From an uncultured Ruminococcus sp. (lineage in GTDB: Bacteria; Bacillota; Clostridia; Oscillospirales; Acutalibacteraceae): a DNA stretch of 6,238 nucleotides. The stretch is from contig CACXGJ010000253.1 in NCBI GenBank assembly GCA_902767125.1, positions 1 to 6,238 of the forward strand, read 5' to 3'. Of this stretch, positions 1 through 6,153 are shown piece by piece (the first letter of the stretch is position 1; every line of letters starts with the position of its first letter). A program made the translations under genes and the position numbers. The notes below the pieces were generated by a model that worked only from the letters and a program-made list of their open reading frames with translations, was not told the origin of the DNA and made no database searches.

Positions 1-68
1 ATACAATCCCATATTTTGGCAAAAATATTCTTTTTTTCATCACCTGTTATCATTATCTGCTGTTCCAT
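1..68 (-). CDS. Partial CDS, N-terminal 22 codons of an unrecognised protein, runs off left edge
   Basis: On the minus strand an ATG at 68-66 opens a frame that stays open to the window edge and reads MEQQIMITGDEKKNIFAKIW followed by D and C. It is preceded by a strong ribosome binding site, AAGGAGA at 82-76, with a 7-nt spacer, which is the best reason to choose this start. It overlaps the end of the glycosyltransferase gene by 29 nt in another frame, so translation is probably coupled. A competing start is the ATG at 40-38, which overlaps the glycosyltransferase TGA as TGATG and gives MKKRIFLPKYGIV. Its only purine-rich upstream stretch (AGGTG) abuts the codon too closely to work well. The mostly hydrophilic fragment is too short to assign a family. 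From its place in the operon it may belong with envelope or polysaccharide functions, but that is a guess. Confidence 0.6.
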   Translation of the reverse strand, partial: MEQQIMITGDEKKNIFAKIWDC

Positions 69-1113
69 TCGAGGCTCTCCTTTTACTGATTATTTTCAAT
101 TTAAAAAACGGCATTTCTATTATTCCCACAAGCGTTCCGATACCGTATGATATATGAAGGATAAAAAATACTATCGGCAGAAATATCTGAAAGATATGCT
201 TTTTCGGTGAAGTGAGAACTGCCACCAGTGTCATTAAAAGATCAGCCATTGCATATAGTGATATCAATACTATAAACGGCAGGAACATCCATGACATATT
301 GAAAATACCTCCTGCAACGGCTACCGCTCCGCTCAAGATCAAAAACAAAACAAACATGAACGGTACAAAGTGAAATGATGACAGGCACTGATAGCATACG
401 CACAACGTCAGACCTATCCATCTGCCATTGCCGAATTTCTGTTTTATCATTCCGAAAAGACTGTTTCTTATGTGCTGATATGATATTATCTCATCACTCT
501 GACATATCTTATAGCCTGCTTTTCTCATACGATAATGAAGCTCATTGTCTTCTGTTCTTCCCAGGTCTTCATTGAACAAGCCGACTTTATCAAATACCTC
601 TCTCTTATATGCTCCGTGAAATATTGATGAAACATATCTCTTACCCTCACTCCTACGCCTGTAGCCTGCTATTGAGCTTCCGAACATTGAGCTTTCCGCA
701 AGAAACAGCATTTCCTTGAAGGGCGTAGGATCATCTATTTTATTCGGTCTTGCACCTCCGCAGATATCCTCACCGCTTTCGATCACTTCAATATTCTTCT
801 CAATGAAATTTTCGGGTATCTCCGCATGAGCATCAACTCTTATTATAACATCCCCCGCAGCATTGCTTATAGCTGTATTCCAGCCTGATGCCTGATTTCT
901 GCCTCTGTTCGTGAGAATCTTTATGTCAATGTAATTACTCTTGTTTTCATCCGAAAACCTGCCGAATATATTTCTTGTATCATCCGAGGAATTACTGTCA
1001 ATAAGAACTATCTCTGTCTTATCTTTCGGATAAGTTTGTTTTTTGACCTGTTCAAGGAGATTTCCTATGACCTTTCCTTCATTTCTTGCAATAATGCAAA
1101 GTGATACAGTCAT
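40..1113 (-). CDS. Family 2 glycosyltransferase, ExoA-like, with C-terminal membrane helices
   Basis: This is a 357-aa inverting GT-A glycosyltransferase (GT2), expected to move a sugar from a nucleotide-sugar donor to a growing, probably lipid-linked, glycan at the inner face of the membrane. Visible motifs are the nucleotide-binding start SLCIIARNE (4-11) with IDSNSSDDT (38-46), a metal-binding DxD-type RVDAHAEIP (92-100), an acceptor-side GRTEDNEL (185-192) with the likely catalytic base in E188-D189, and NGRW (229-232) in the place of the Q/RxxRW motif. RVDAHAE resembles the ExoA (succinoglycan) subgroup. Three or more hydrophobic segments follow (about 249-271, 276-300, 307-332), then a basic, polar tail. 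I chose ATG 1113 because AAGGAAG (1127-1121) lies 7 nt upstream; the frame could also begin at TTG 1137, inside lrgB, but that lacks a comparable site. It lies 17 nt after lrgB. Donor and acceptor cannot be read from the sequence. Confidence 0.9.
   Translation of the reverse strand: MTVSLCIIARNEGKVIGNLLEQVKKQTYPKDKTEIVLIDSNSSDDTRNIFGRFSDENKSNYIDIKILTNRGRNQASGWNTAISNAAGDVIIRVDAHAEIPENFIEKNIEVIESGEDICGGARPNKIDDPTPFKEMLFLAESSMFGSSIAGYRRRSEGKRYVSSIFHGAYKREVFDKVGLFNEDLGRTEDNELHYRMRKAGYKICQSDEIISYQHIRNSLFGMIKQKFGNGRWIGLTLCVCYQCLSSFHFVPFMFVLFLILSGAVAVAGGIFNMSWMFLPFIVLISLYAMADLLMTLVAVLTSPKKHIFQIFLPIVFFILHISYGIGTLVGIIEMPFFKLKIISKRRASNGTADNDNR
76..82 (-). promoter_or_regulatory. Ribosome binding site of the partial gene, inside the glycosyltransferase gene
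   Basis: The minus strand reads AAGGAGA here, followed by a 7-nt spacer and ATG at 68-66. It lies within the last codons of the glycosyltransferase gene and selects the start of the next gene in the operon. The match to the anti-Shine-Dalgarno sequence is strong, clearly better than that for the alternative ATG at 40-38. Confidence 0.6.
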
Positions 1114-1130
1114 CCAAACACTTCCTTTTC

Positions 1131-1820
1131 TTACCAAAAATTAGCAAATGCACTTGCTCCCGCAACTGTTATGATACCTGCAAGCACCAATGAAAGACTG
1201 CTTACTGCTCCCTCGATCTCACCTATTTCCATAGCCTTTGCCGTACCCATAGCATGAGAGGATGTGCCTATTGCAACACCCTTTGCGACAGGCTCGGTTA
1301 TCCTGAATATCCTGCATACGGCTTCAGCAAGCATATTGCCGATTATTCCCGTTATTATTATAACCGAGGCTGTTACGGCAACATATCCGCCAAGCTCCTC
1401 GGATATGCCCATTCCTATCGCCGTGGTGATGGACTTCGGAAGAAAGGTCGCATAGGTCGCATGGTCAAAGCTGAAAATAAACGCAAACAGCAGTATATTC
1501 AGCAGACTTGTCACAACTCCCGATGATATGCCTGCTATAAGAGCCTTATAATTTTTCTTCAGTATATCCAGCTTTTCATACAAAGGCACCGCAAGGCATA
1601 CCGTTGACGGAGTTATCATACAGCTTATGAAGCCTGCACCATTTTGATATGAATCATAATCTATGTTGAATGATACAAGCACTGTTATGATAATGGCAAC
1701 AGCTATCAGTATCGGATTAAAAACTGCAAGCTTGAGCTTCTTTTTCAAAAGAAGTCCTATACCGTATGCCAGAAATGTCAGTGATATACCGAAGAATACC
1801 GAATTTTGAAAAATCTCCAT
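1131..1820 (-). CDS. lrgB: LrgB/CidB family membrane protein
   Basis: This 229-aa integral membrane protein has the usual LrgB length. It shows hydrophobic segments through most of the chain, the family signature PKSITTAIGMGISEELGG (128-145), and the C-terminal GTSSHAMGTAKAMEIGEIEG (185-204) followed by a last membrane span. LrgB works with LrgA. In Staphylococcus aureus the pair is described as modulating murein hydrolase activity and lysis; in Bacillus subtilis (PftAB) and Streptococcus mutans the pair takes up pyruvate; the plant relative PLGG1 moves glycolate/glycerate. The substrate here is unknown. The ATG directly follows the lrgA stop codon (TAAATG, no gap), and its ribosome binding site AGAGGA lies within the lrgA end, so the two subunits are probably made together by translational coupling. 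No lytS/lytR regulator gene is visible in the window. Confidence 0.93.
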   Translation of the reverse strand: MEIFQNSVFFGISLTFLAYGIGLLLKKKLKLAVFNPILIAVAIIITVLVSFNIDYDSYQNGAGFISCMITPSTVCLAVPLYEKLDILKKNYKALIAGISSGVVTSLLNILLFAFIFSFDHATYATFLPKSITTAIGMGISEELGGYVAVTASVIIITGIIGNMLAEAVCRIFRITEPVAKGVAIGTSSHAMGTAKAMEIGEIEGAVSSLSLVLAGIITVAGASAFANFW

Positions 1821-2183
1821 TTATTTTTTCCTCTCATTTTTGGACAATTTTATGACAAGCTGTGTCACCAAACCCGAAATTATCATTACAACTATTGTTG
1901 AAACGACTGTCACAACAGCATATTGCCACAAATTATTCTGAATAATGCCCCATGATTTGAGCAGTCCCACCGCAGGCGGCACAAACATTACCGGCATTAT
2001 TTCTATTAAAAATTTACTTACTTCCCTGATATCGCTTACTTTTATGACCTTTGTGCATAAAAGAGTGAACAGAATGATTATCCCGTAAATACTCGCAGGT
2101 ATCGGCAGGGGTATCCATTTATTCAGTACCTCTCCCGTAAATGATATCAATATAATGATACAGAACTGTTTCAAATACTTCAT
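1821..2183 (-). CDS. lrgA: LrgA/CidA family holin-like membrane protein
   Basis: This 120-aa protein has the length and about four membrane segments typical of LrgA/CidA. Family motifs are LPIPASIYGIIILF (26-39; usually LPIPGS followed by a hydrophobic helix) and MPVMFVPPAVGLL (63-75; usually FFVPxxVG). The tail KLSKNERKK is basic, as expected for a cytoplasmic end. It is the small partner of LrgB, encoded immediately downstream; known pairs act in autolysis control or pyruvate transport, and the sequence does not decide which applies. The ATG at 2183 is 4 nt after the DUF1810 stop. The site upstream of it (GATAAGAG) is a weak Shine-Dalgarno match, so translation probably depends on ribosomes ending DUF1810. 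LrgA members range from holin-like to transporter subunits, so the 'holin' label describes the family rather than a shown activity. Confidence 0.92.
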   Translation of the reverse strand: MKYLKQFCIIILISFTGEVLNKWIPLPIPASIYGIIILFTLLCTKVIKVSDIREVSKFLIEIMPVMFVPPAVGLLKSWGIIQNNLWQYAVVTVVSTIVVMIISGLVTQLVIKLSKNERKK

Positions 2184-2187
2184 AATT

Positions 2188-2616
2188 TCAATCTCTTATC
2201 CCCAGCAAATAAAGTGTCTGTTTGTCATGTACTCCGTTATAGAACTTATCGAGAACCTTTTGGAATATCCCGATATTCAGGTCTGCCTGATGAAAAAGTG
2301 TCATGCAGGAGCATATCTTTTGACTGTCAATGTATCCGACAATATCCCTTATATCTCCGCCATTTTCAAGCAGAGCCGATGAAATTTCAATAAGACGTTC
2401 CTTGAGGATATCATTTTCAAGATAAGCCTTTGCCTCATCAAGAGACACTATGCCGTAAAAATGACTCATCCAAGATTGTCCGAGTCCCCTCATCTGTGGA
2501 AAGATATACCATATCCAATGGCTTTTTTTACGTCCGTTTTTTATCTCCTTCAAAGCAGTTTCATATCCTTCATATCCGTCCTGTGCTTTTATAAATCTTT
2601 CAAGATCAAATCCCAT
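2188..2616 (-). CDS. DUF1810 family protein
   Basis: This 142-aa soluble protein matches the DUF1810 family along its whole length: an N-terminal FDLERFIKAQ (3-10 region), the hallmark HWIWYIFPQMRGLGQS (33-48), a YLENDILKERL segment (65-75, usually YLxHPxLGxRL), and DSQKICSCMTLF (97-108) near the C-terminus. No signal peptide or membrane helix is visible. The biochemical role of the family is not established; some database entries carry the misleading name 'calpastatin'. The start is set by AAGGTGA at 2627-2621, 4 nt before the ATG, which overlaps the stop codon of the DUF6270 gene. The stop is 4 nt before lrgA. It is therefore firmly inside the operon, although DUF1810 genes are often found alone, so its presence between a surface-glycan type gene and lrgAB is unusual. 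Family assignment is confident; function is unknown. Confidence 0.88.
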   Translation of the reverse strand: MGFDLERFIKAQDGYEGYETALKEIKNGRKKSHWIWYIFPQMRGLGQSWMSHFYGIVSLDEAKAYLENDILKERLIEISSALLENGGDIRDIVGYIDSQKICSCMTLFHQADLNIGIFQKVLDKFYNGVHDKQTLYLLGIRD

Positions 2617-2620
2617 AATA

Positions 2621-3781
2621 TCACCTTACTATAAATTCAAGATAGATCTTCTTTTCGACATTATTCATATCTTTTACCTTCACACACACATCATACAATA
2701 CCTTTTCATGCGGCTTATATACGGCTATATTATTTTTGCTGACATTTACGATCTGCCAGCTTGAGTCATACTTTTTCTTGACAAATACAGAAAATGTATA
2801 TTCACCGTAACCACCCTCTGCACTCGGCAGTATAATGGCATTACTTCCATATGGTACAAATTCCGAATGTACGGATGATGTATTTTTGAGTGTATACTGT
2901 CCGTCAGTTATCCTGCCGTATTTTTCGCATATGAACTGTTCAAAAAGAGTCCTTATATCCTCAAGCAGAATATTCTCATATTCCCTGTTGCTGTTATATG
3001 CTATTACACGAACACATTTCAAAAGATACTCATAAAATTCCGTTATGTAATGAAAGATGTTCATTCCCCACTTGTGATTATAATTTGCAAGTATCTCCGC
3101 TCTCGGAAATTTTATCACATGAGCATTCGGCAAAGCATCCTCAAGCATTTCATACGCCAATTCCATAGACCTGTTCTTTATCGGTATATTTCCTCCGCCT
3201 GCAAAGGTCATGATATTTCCGTTTGCATCTATGTATCTCTCACAAGGAAAAAGCTCTGCTATAATGATCTTATTTTCATCAAAATTTTCCTTGATAAGCT
3301 CTATATACTGATATATAAATCCCGCCATTGTAAATTCATCCTCGAAAGCAACGAATGTATCAAGCACCTCGATCCCCATATTGTCCAGCAGATCAATATT
3401 TTCTTCAAGAGCATTCGTAAGTGTTATATAGGTGAAGTCATATTCATCTGTCACACCCTTTTTACGAACCTTGAGAATCTTTTTTGATATGAGATTTGTC
3501 ATATCCAATACAAGAAAATCTGCATCAGATACTTTTATATACTCAATGACCTTCTTGTTGATATCAAGAGCCGCACATCTTTTCTGGAAATTATGATTTG
3601 AATTTACAAAATCATCTTCTGTACAAATCTGTTCTTCGGATAATTTCGGAGAACATATCGAAAATATATTTGAATTGATAACACACTTTTTTATCTCAAA
3701 GCCTCCGTCATCACCGAACATTCCGAATATATCCCTTGAAACACATCCGCCAAGTATATTTACCGTCTTTTTTTGCACCAC
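2621..3781 (-). CDS. DUF6270 domain-containing protein, first gene of the operon
   Basis: The 386-aa product begins with VNILGGCVSRDIF (7-19), the N-terminal hallmark of DUF6270 proteins, where a small-residue/Cys/Ser turn follows the first beta strand. Other expected pieces are FLVLDM (89-94), GIEVLDTFVAF (136-146), IIIAELFPC (172-180) and NHKWGMNIFHYITEFY (235-250), a His-rich block near the end of the domain. The layout resembles SGNH hydrolase/acyltransferase folds, with GCVSRD in place of GDS and the HKWG block in place of DxxH; this is inference. Residues about 305-386 look like a separate beta-rich domain. No signal peptide or membrane helix is seen, so it is probably cytoplasmic. DUF6270 genes commonly accompany glycosyltransferases in surface polysaccharide loci. 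The start is GTG 3781, chosen because GGGAG lies 9 nt upstream; the next codon is also GTG. A good promoter lies about 50 nt upstream. Confidence 0.8.
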   Translation of the reverse strand: MVQKKTVNILGGCVSRDIFGMFGDDGGFEIKKCVINSNIFSICSPKLSEEQICTEDDFVNSNHNFQKRCAALDINKKVIEYIKVSDADFLVLDMTNLISKKILKVRKKGVTDEYDFTYITLTNALEENIDLLDNMGIEVLDTFVAFEDEFTMAGFIYQYIELIKENFDENKIIIAELFPCERYIDANGNIMTFAGGGNIPIKNRSMELAYEMLEDALPNAHVIKFPRAEILANYNHKWGMNIFHYITEFYEYLLKCVRVIAYNSNREYENILLEDIRTLFEQFICEKYGRITDGQYTLKNTSSVHSEFVPYGSNAIILPSAEGGYGEYTFSVFVKKKYDSSWQIVNVSKNNIAVYKPHEKVLYDVCVKVKDMNNVEKKIYLEFIVR

Positions 3782-3829
3782 TTATATTAACTCCCAACTT
3801 AAAATATAATTTTAAAATATACCTGTATT

Positions 3830-3858
3830 ATTATAATATATATTTTTTTATAATGCAA
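3830..3858 (-). promoter_or_regulatory. Sigma-A type promoter of the DUF6270-lrgAB-glycosyltransferase operon
   Basis: On the minus strand a -35 box TTGCAT (3858-3853) is separated by exactly 17 nt from a perfect -10 box TATAAT (3835-3830). Transcription would begin near 3823 and give a leader of about 40 nt containing the GGGAG ribosome binding site before GTG 3781. The surroundings are very AT-rich, so chance -10 matches occur, but the correctly spaced pair just upstream of the first gene makes this the best candidate. No other comparable promoter was found between the operon genes. Confidence 0.65.
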
Positions 3859-3896
3859 TATTTTACAAAAATACAATTACACGAAAAAATTTTGTC

Positions 3897-3925
3897 TTGA
3901 AATTTATATATTTATGTGATAGAAT
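3897..3925 (+). promoter_or_regulatory. Sigma-A type promoter of yebC, extended -10
   Basis: TTGAAA (3897-3902) and TAGAAT (3920-3925) are separated by 17 nt, and TGA directly before the -10 box supplies the extended -10 TGN element. Transcription would begin near 3932, leaving a leader of about 26 nt with the AGGAGG site. It is back to back with the operon promoter, with 38 nt between the two -35 boxes, so the two do not overlap. Confidence 0.7.
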
Positions 3926-3957
3926 ATATTGGATATTTTTTTGTAGGAGGAAAATTT

Positions 3958-4707
3958 ATGTCAGGACACTCAAAATGGAGTACTATAAAGCGTAAAAAGG
4001 AAAAAACAGACGGTGCAAGAGCAAAGGTATTTACAAAAATCGGAAGAGAATTAGCTGTTGCAGTCCGTGAAGGCGGAAGTGCCGCTCCTTCGGCAAACTC
4101 TAAACTCCGTGAATGTATCGCAAAAGCAAAAGCCAACAATGTTCCTAACGACAATATTGAACGTATCATCAAAAAGGCAGCAGGCAGCAGCGATTCAAGC
4201 ACCTATGAGTCTATCACATACGAGGGATATGGTCCTTGCGGTATCGCTGTTATAGTCGAAACTCTCACCGACAACAGAAACCGTACTGCAGGTGACATAC
4301 GTCATTACTTCGATAAATTCGGCGGAAACCTCGGTACACAGGGCTGTGTGTCTTTCATGTTCACTAAAAAAGGTCTTATTGTTATCGAAAAAGAGGACAA
4401 TGACGAGGATAAGCTCATGGAGGATGCACTTGAAGCAGGTGCATCAGATTTTTTGGCTGAAGAAACAGATGTATATGAGATATACACTGAACCCGAAGAC
4501 TTCGGTACAGTTATGGAAGCTCTTGAGGCAAAGGGCTATGAATTTGTATCAGCCGATGTTTCTATGATACCCTCAACTTACAACAAGATAGATGACGAGG
4601 AAGCAGCCGAAAAAATGCAGAAGCTTTTGGATATGCTTGATGATAATGATGATGTACAGAACGTATATCATAACTGGGATATGCCGGAAGATGACGGCGA
4701 AGAATAA
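3958..4707 (+). CDS. yebC: YebC/PmpR family (TACO1-like) translation or transcription factor
   Basis: This 249-aa cytoplasmic protein is full length for the family. It begins with the signature MSGHSKWSTIKRKKEKTDGA (1-20), followed by KVFTKIGREL (23-32), the middle-domain ITYEGYGPCGIAVIVETLTD (86-105) with NRNRTAGDIRH (106-116), GGNLGTQGCVSFMF (122-135), and the acidic end DDNDDVQNVYHNWDMPED (228-245). Family members were long called transcriptional regulators; later work ties YebC/TACO1 proteins to relieving ribosome stalls at proline-rich stretches. ATG 3958 is the start because AGGAGG (3945-3950) lies 7 nt upstream and the conserved MSGHSKW begins there; an earlier in-frame start near 3916 would lie inside the promoter. 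It is single, with its own promoter and a terminator about 100 nt downstream. Identity is very sure, mechanism less so. Confidence 0.97.
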   Translation: MSGHSKWSTIKRKKEKTDGARAKVFTKIGRELAVAVREGGSAAPSANSKLRECIAKAKANNVPNDNIERIIKKAAGSSDSSTYESITYEGYGPCGIAVIVETLTDNRNRTAGDIRHYFDKFGGNLGTQGCVSFMFTKKGLIVIEKEDNDEDKLMEDALEAGASDFLAEETDVYEIYTEPEDFGTVMEALEAKGYEFVSADVSMIPSTYNKIDDEEAAEKMQKLLDMLDDNDDVQNVYHNWDMPEDDGEE

Positions 4708-4806
4708 GTCTATCATCTAAAACACGCATTAATACAGAATCTTTAAGAATCAAAACAGTGTCGATGGTGGTACTTTCACTTTGAACTGTTGAAAAACAAA
4801 ATTATT

Positions 4807-4840
4807 CCCCACAGAAAATTTTAATTTCTGTGGGGATTTT
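4807..4840 (+). terminator. Intrinsic terminator downstream of yebC, possibly bidirectional
   Basis: A perfect 11-bp inverted repeat, CCCCACAGAAA (4807-4817) and TTTCTGTGGGG (4825-4835), encloses a 7-nt AT loop. On the plus strand it is followed by ATTTTCGCATTT, a short and interrupted T-tract, and it lies about 100 nt after the yebC stop. On the minus strand it is followed by AATAATTTTGTTTTTC, which is also T-rich, so it may end transcripts from both convergent genes. Confidence 0.85.
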
Positions 4841-4970
4841 CGCATTTGACTGATATTTATTTATGAAGTTCAATATGTTTAAAAGTGCGATTATTACTTG
4901 GGGTATACGAACGAGATAACTGTCAATATTTATGATTATCATTCACAAATATAATTATGCCTATATATGC

Positions 4971-5010
4971 CGGAAAACAGCTATCAGACGTAGTCTGACG
5001 CTGTTTTCCG
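4971..5010 (-). terminator. Two-part hairpin just after the nucleotidyltransferase gene; possible terminator or 3' stabiliser
   Basis: An outer 10-bp stem, CGGAAAACAG (4971-4980) with CTGTTTTCCG (5001-5010), is followed by a small 3x2 internal loop and an inner 6-bp stem, TCAGAC (4984-4989) with GTCTGA (4993-4998), closed by 3 nt. On the minus strand it begins 21 nt after the stop codon of the nucleotidyltransferase gene. No proper T-tract follows on that strand (GCATATATAGG), so it is not a textbook terminator. It could shield the 3' end of the mRNA, or be one copy of a dispersed palindromic repeat. Confidence 0.45.
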
Positions 5011-5031
5011 AGATTTATGTTTTGTTGTGAG

Positions 5032-6153
5032 TTACTTGATTTCCTTTAGAATTTTAAGTATTCTTTTTGTCTTTCCCTGCTTAACCGTTACAGCCTTGCC
5101 TATTCTGTAAAAGAACAGCACAGGCAGCAGTGCTTTGTGCTTATAGTAAAACGGATAATATTTCTTTACGGATTCAAGCGGCATAAAGAGTTTGTTTCTT
5201 ATATAAGCTCTTTTTCCTTTTTCTCCACCGCCGTTTTTCTTAACTCTGTTCTCTATGCTGTTTTGAAACGTTCCATAAGTACCGGAAAAAATAACATATT
5301 CCAACATTTTACAATCTTGTTCAGTCAGTTCACTGCCTCCGAATAAATGCAGAGCAAGAGAACGATTCTGCTGCTCAAAATCACTGATACCGAGTTTTTT
5401 CATTTCGGATGATATGTATTCTTCATCAAGCTGACTGCCAAGCTTCTGCCGGAAAACATAAATATCAAGCAATGATCGCAAGCCTGTTCCTCGACCGGAG
5501 AAATGCTTGTATTCATGGGCTGTCAGATAGATGTACAGATCCTCGTTTCGGAAATGATAACCGAAATTATTATCTTCATCCTTTATCAGACGATCTTTAA
5601 CATTCTTGTAATACTGATATATTTCAGGCTTATTGGATTGTCCGAACAGTCCTGTGTGCATTTCAAAATTGCTTACAGGCTGCTTGAAATATACATCGTG
5701 GTTTCCTTTTCCGAAATGTTTACATGAAAAGCCGAGATCAAGCAGTATGTCACGAACACTTTCGGCGTATTCCTTGTCAAAGAGAATATCAAAATCAGAC
5801 ATCTGACGCATACCGATAGAGGGATACAACTCTTTGATAATCGTTCCTTTTAATGGCATATACCATATCTTTTCCTGCTCCAGACGTTCAAACAATTTCT
5901 TTTTATCAATCTCCATTGCTGTAATCTTGCGGATAGATTTCATTTTTGCCTGATAGAAATTATGATCTCGAATCCCTGCTGTTTCCAGTGCATAACAAAC
6001 GATCGCTGTAAGGAAATGTTTGTTTGCTGCTTTACGAAGCTGCTCCGGATCAAAGCCTTCTATACGTTTCTTATCCGGAATCGTACCGTTCACAGCACAA
6101 CCGGAAAGATATATCACTCCGTCAATCGCTTTGCGGTATTCCTCTTTAGTCAT
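5032..6153 (-). CDS. Nucleotidyltransferase family protein (NTP_transf_5 type)
   Basis: This 373-aa protein has the core of the uncharacterised NTP_transf_5 nucleotidyltransferases: YMPLKGTIIKELYPSIGMRQ (98-117), the metal-binding SDFDILFD (119-126, D120 and D122), a third acidic position at FEMHTGLFG (163-171, E164) and HEYKHFSGRGTGLRSLLDIY (213-232). The polymerase beta-like fold would transfer a nucleotide to an unknown acceptor. The basic C-terminus contains a hydrophobic stretch (ALLPVLFFY, 341-349) but no clear membrane span. Relatives occur singly and in polysaccharide or peptide natural-product loci. I prefer ATG 6153, where the product starts MTKEEYRKAIDGVIYLSG as is natural for the family, with GGAAG 4 nt upstream. 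ATG 6195 (AGGAA, 10-nt spacer) would add 14 unlikely residues and cannot be excluded. The upstream neighbour and promoter lie at or beyond the right edge, and it converges on yebC. Confidence 0.8.
   Translation of the reverse strand: MTKEEYRKAIDGVIYLSGCAVNGTIPDKKRIEGFDPEQLRKAANKHFLTAIVCYALETAGIRDHNFYQAKMKSIRKITAMEIDKKKLFERLEQEKIWYMPLKGTIIKELYPSIGMRQMSDFDILFDKEYAESVRDILLDLGFSCKHFGKGNHDVYFKQPVSNFEMHTGLFGQSNKPEIYQYYKNVKDRLIKDEDNNFGYHFRNEDLYIYLTAHEYKHFSGRGTGLRSLLDIYVFRQKLGSQLDEEYISSEMKKLGISDFEQQNRSLALHLFGGSELTEQDCKMLEYVIFSGTYGTFQNSIENRVKKNGGGEKGKRAYIRNKLFMPLESVKKYYPFYYKHKALLPVLFFYRIGKAVTVKQGKTKRILKILKEIK

Larger units (their letters stand above)
4708..5031. other. Convergent intergenic region between yebC and the nucleotidyltransferase gene
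   Basis: This 324-bp stretch is AT-rich and separates two genes that point at each other. It contains the intrinsic terminator at 4807-4835 and the two-part hairpin at 4971-5010, listed separately. The parts at 4708-4806 and 4841-4970 hold no gene I can support: the only short plus-strand frame (ATG 4863 to stop 4919, 18 codons) has no ribosome binding site. I see no tRNA, riboswitch or direct repeat array. Confidence 0.7.

Noticed and set aside
1114..1137. TTG start at 1137 that would extend the glycosyltransferase by 8 residues
   Set aside because: The extension would run through the AAGGAAG site that serves ATG 1113, and the conserved GT2 start MTVSLCIIARNE begins at 1113.
3050..3487. 145-codon plus-strand frame opposite the DUF6270 gene
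   Set aside because: It is fully antisense to a well-supported coding gene, has no ribosome binding site, and its product (rich in I, H, C, K) resembles no family; it is a shadow frame.
3865..3895. ACAAAA (3865-3870) and TTTTGT (3890-3895) as a possible operator between the divergent promoters
   Set aside because: The arms are short, purely A/T-rich apart from one pair, and lie in DNA where such matches are expected by chance.
3912..4202. 96-codon minus-strand frame opposite the start of yebC
   Set aside because: It lies antisense to the highly conserved YebC N-terminus and the promoter region; there is no evidence of coding.
4753..4792. AACAGT and ACTGTT inverted arms after yebC as a possible RNA structure
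   Set aside because: The arms are only 6 bp and more than 20 nt apart, with no supporting inner stem; the strong terminator follows right after.
4846..4874. TTGACT with a 17-nt spacer to TTCAAT as a plus-strand promoter in the convergent gap
   Set aside because: The -10 match is poor and no plus-strand gene follows; only the antisense side of the nucleotidyltransferase gene would be transcribed.
4863..4919. Short plus-strand frame MKFNMFKSAIITWGIRTR in the intergenic gap
   Set aside because: It has no Shine-Dalgarno site and no convincing promoter, and 18 codons can occur by chance.
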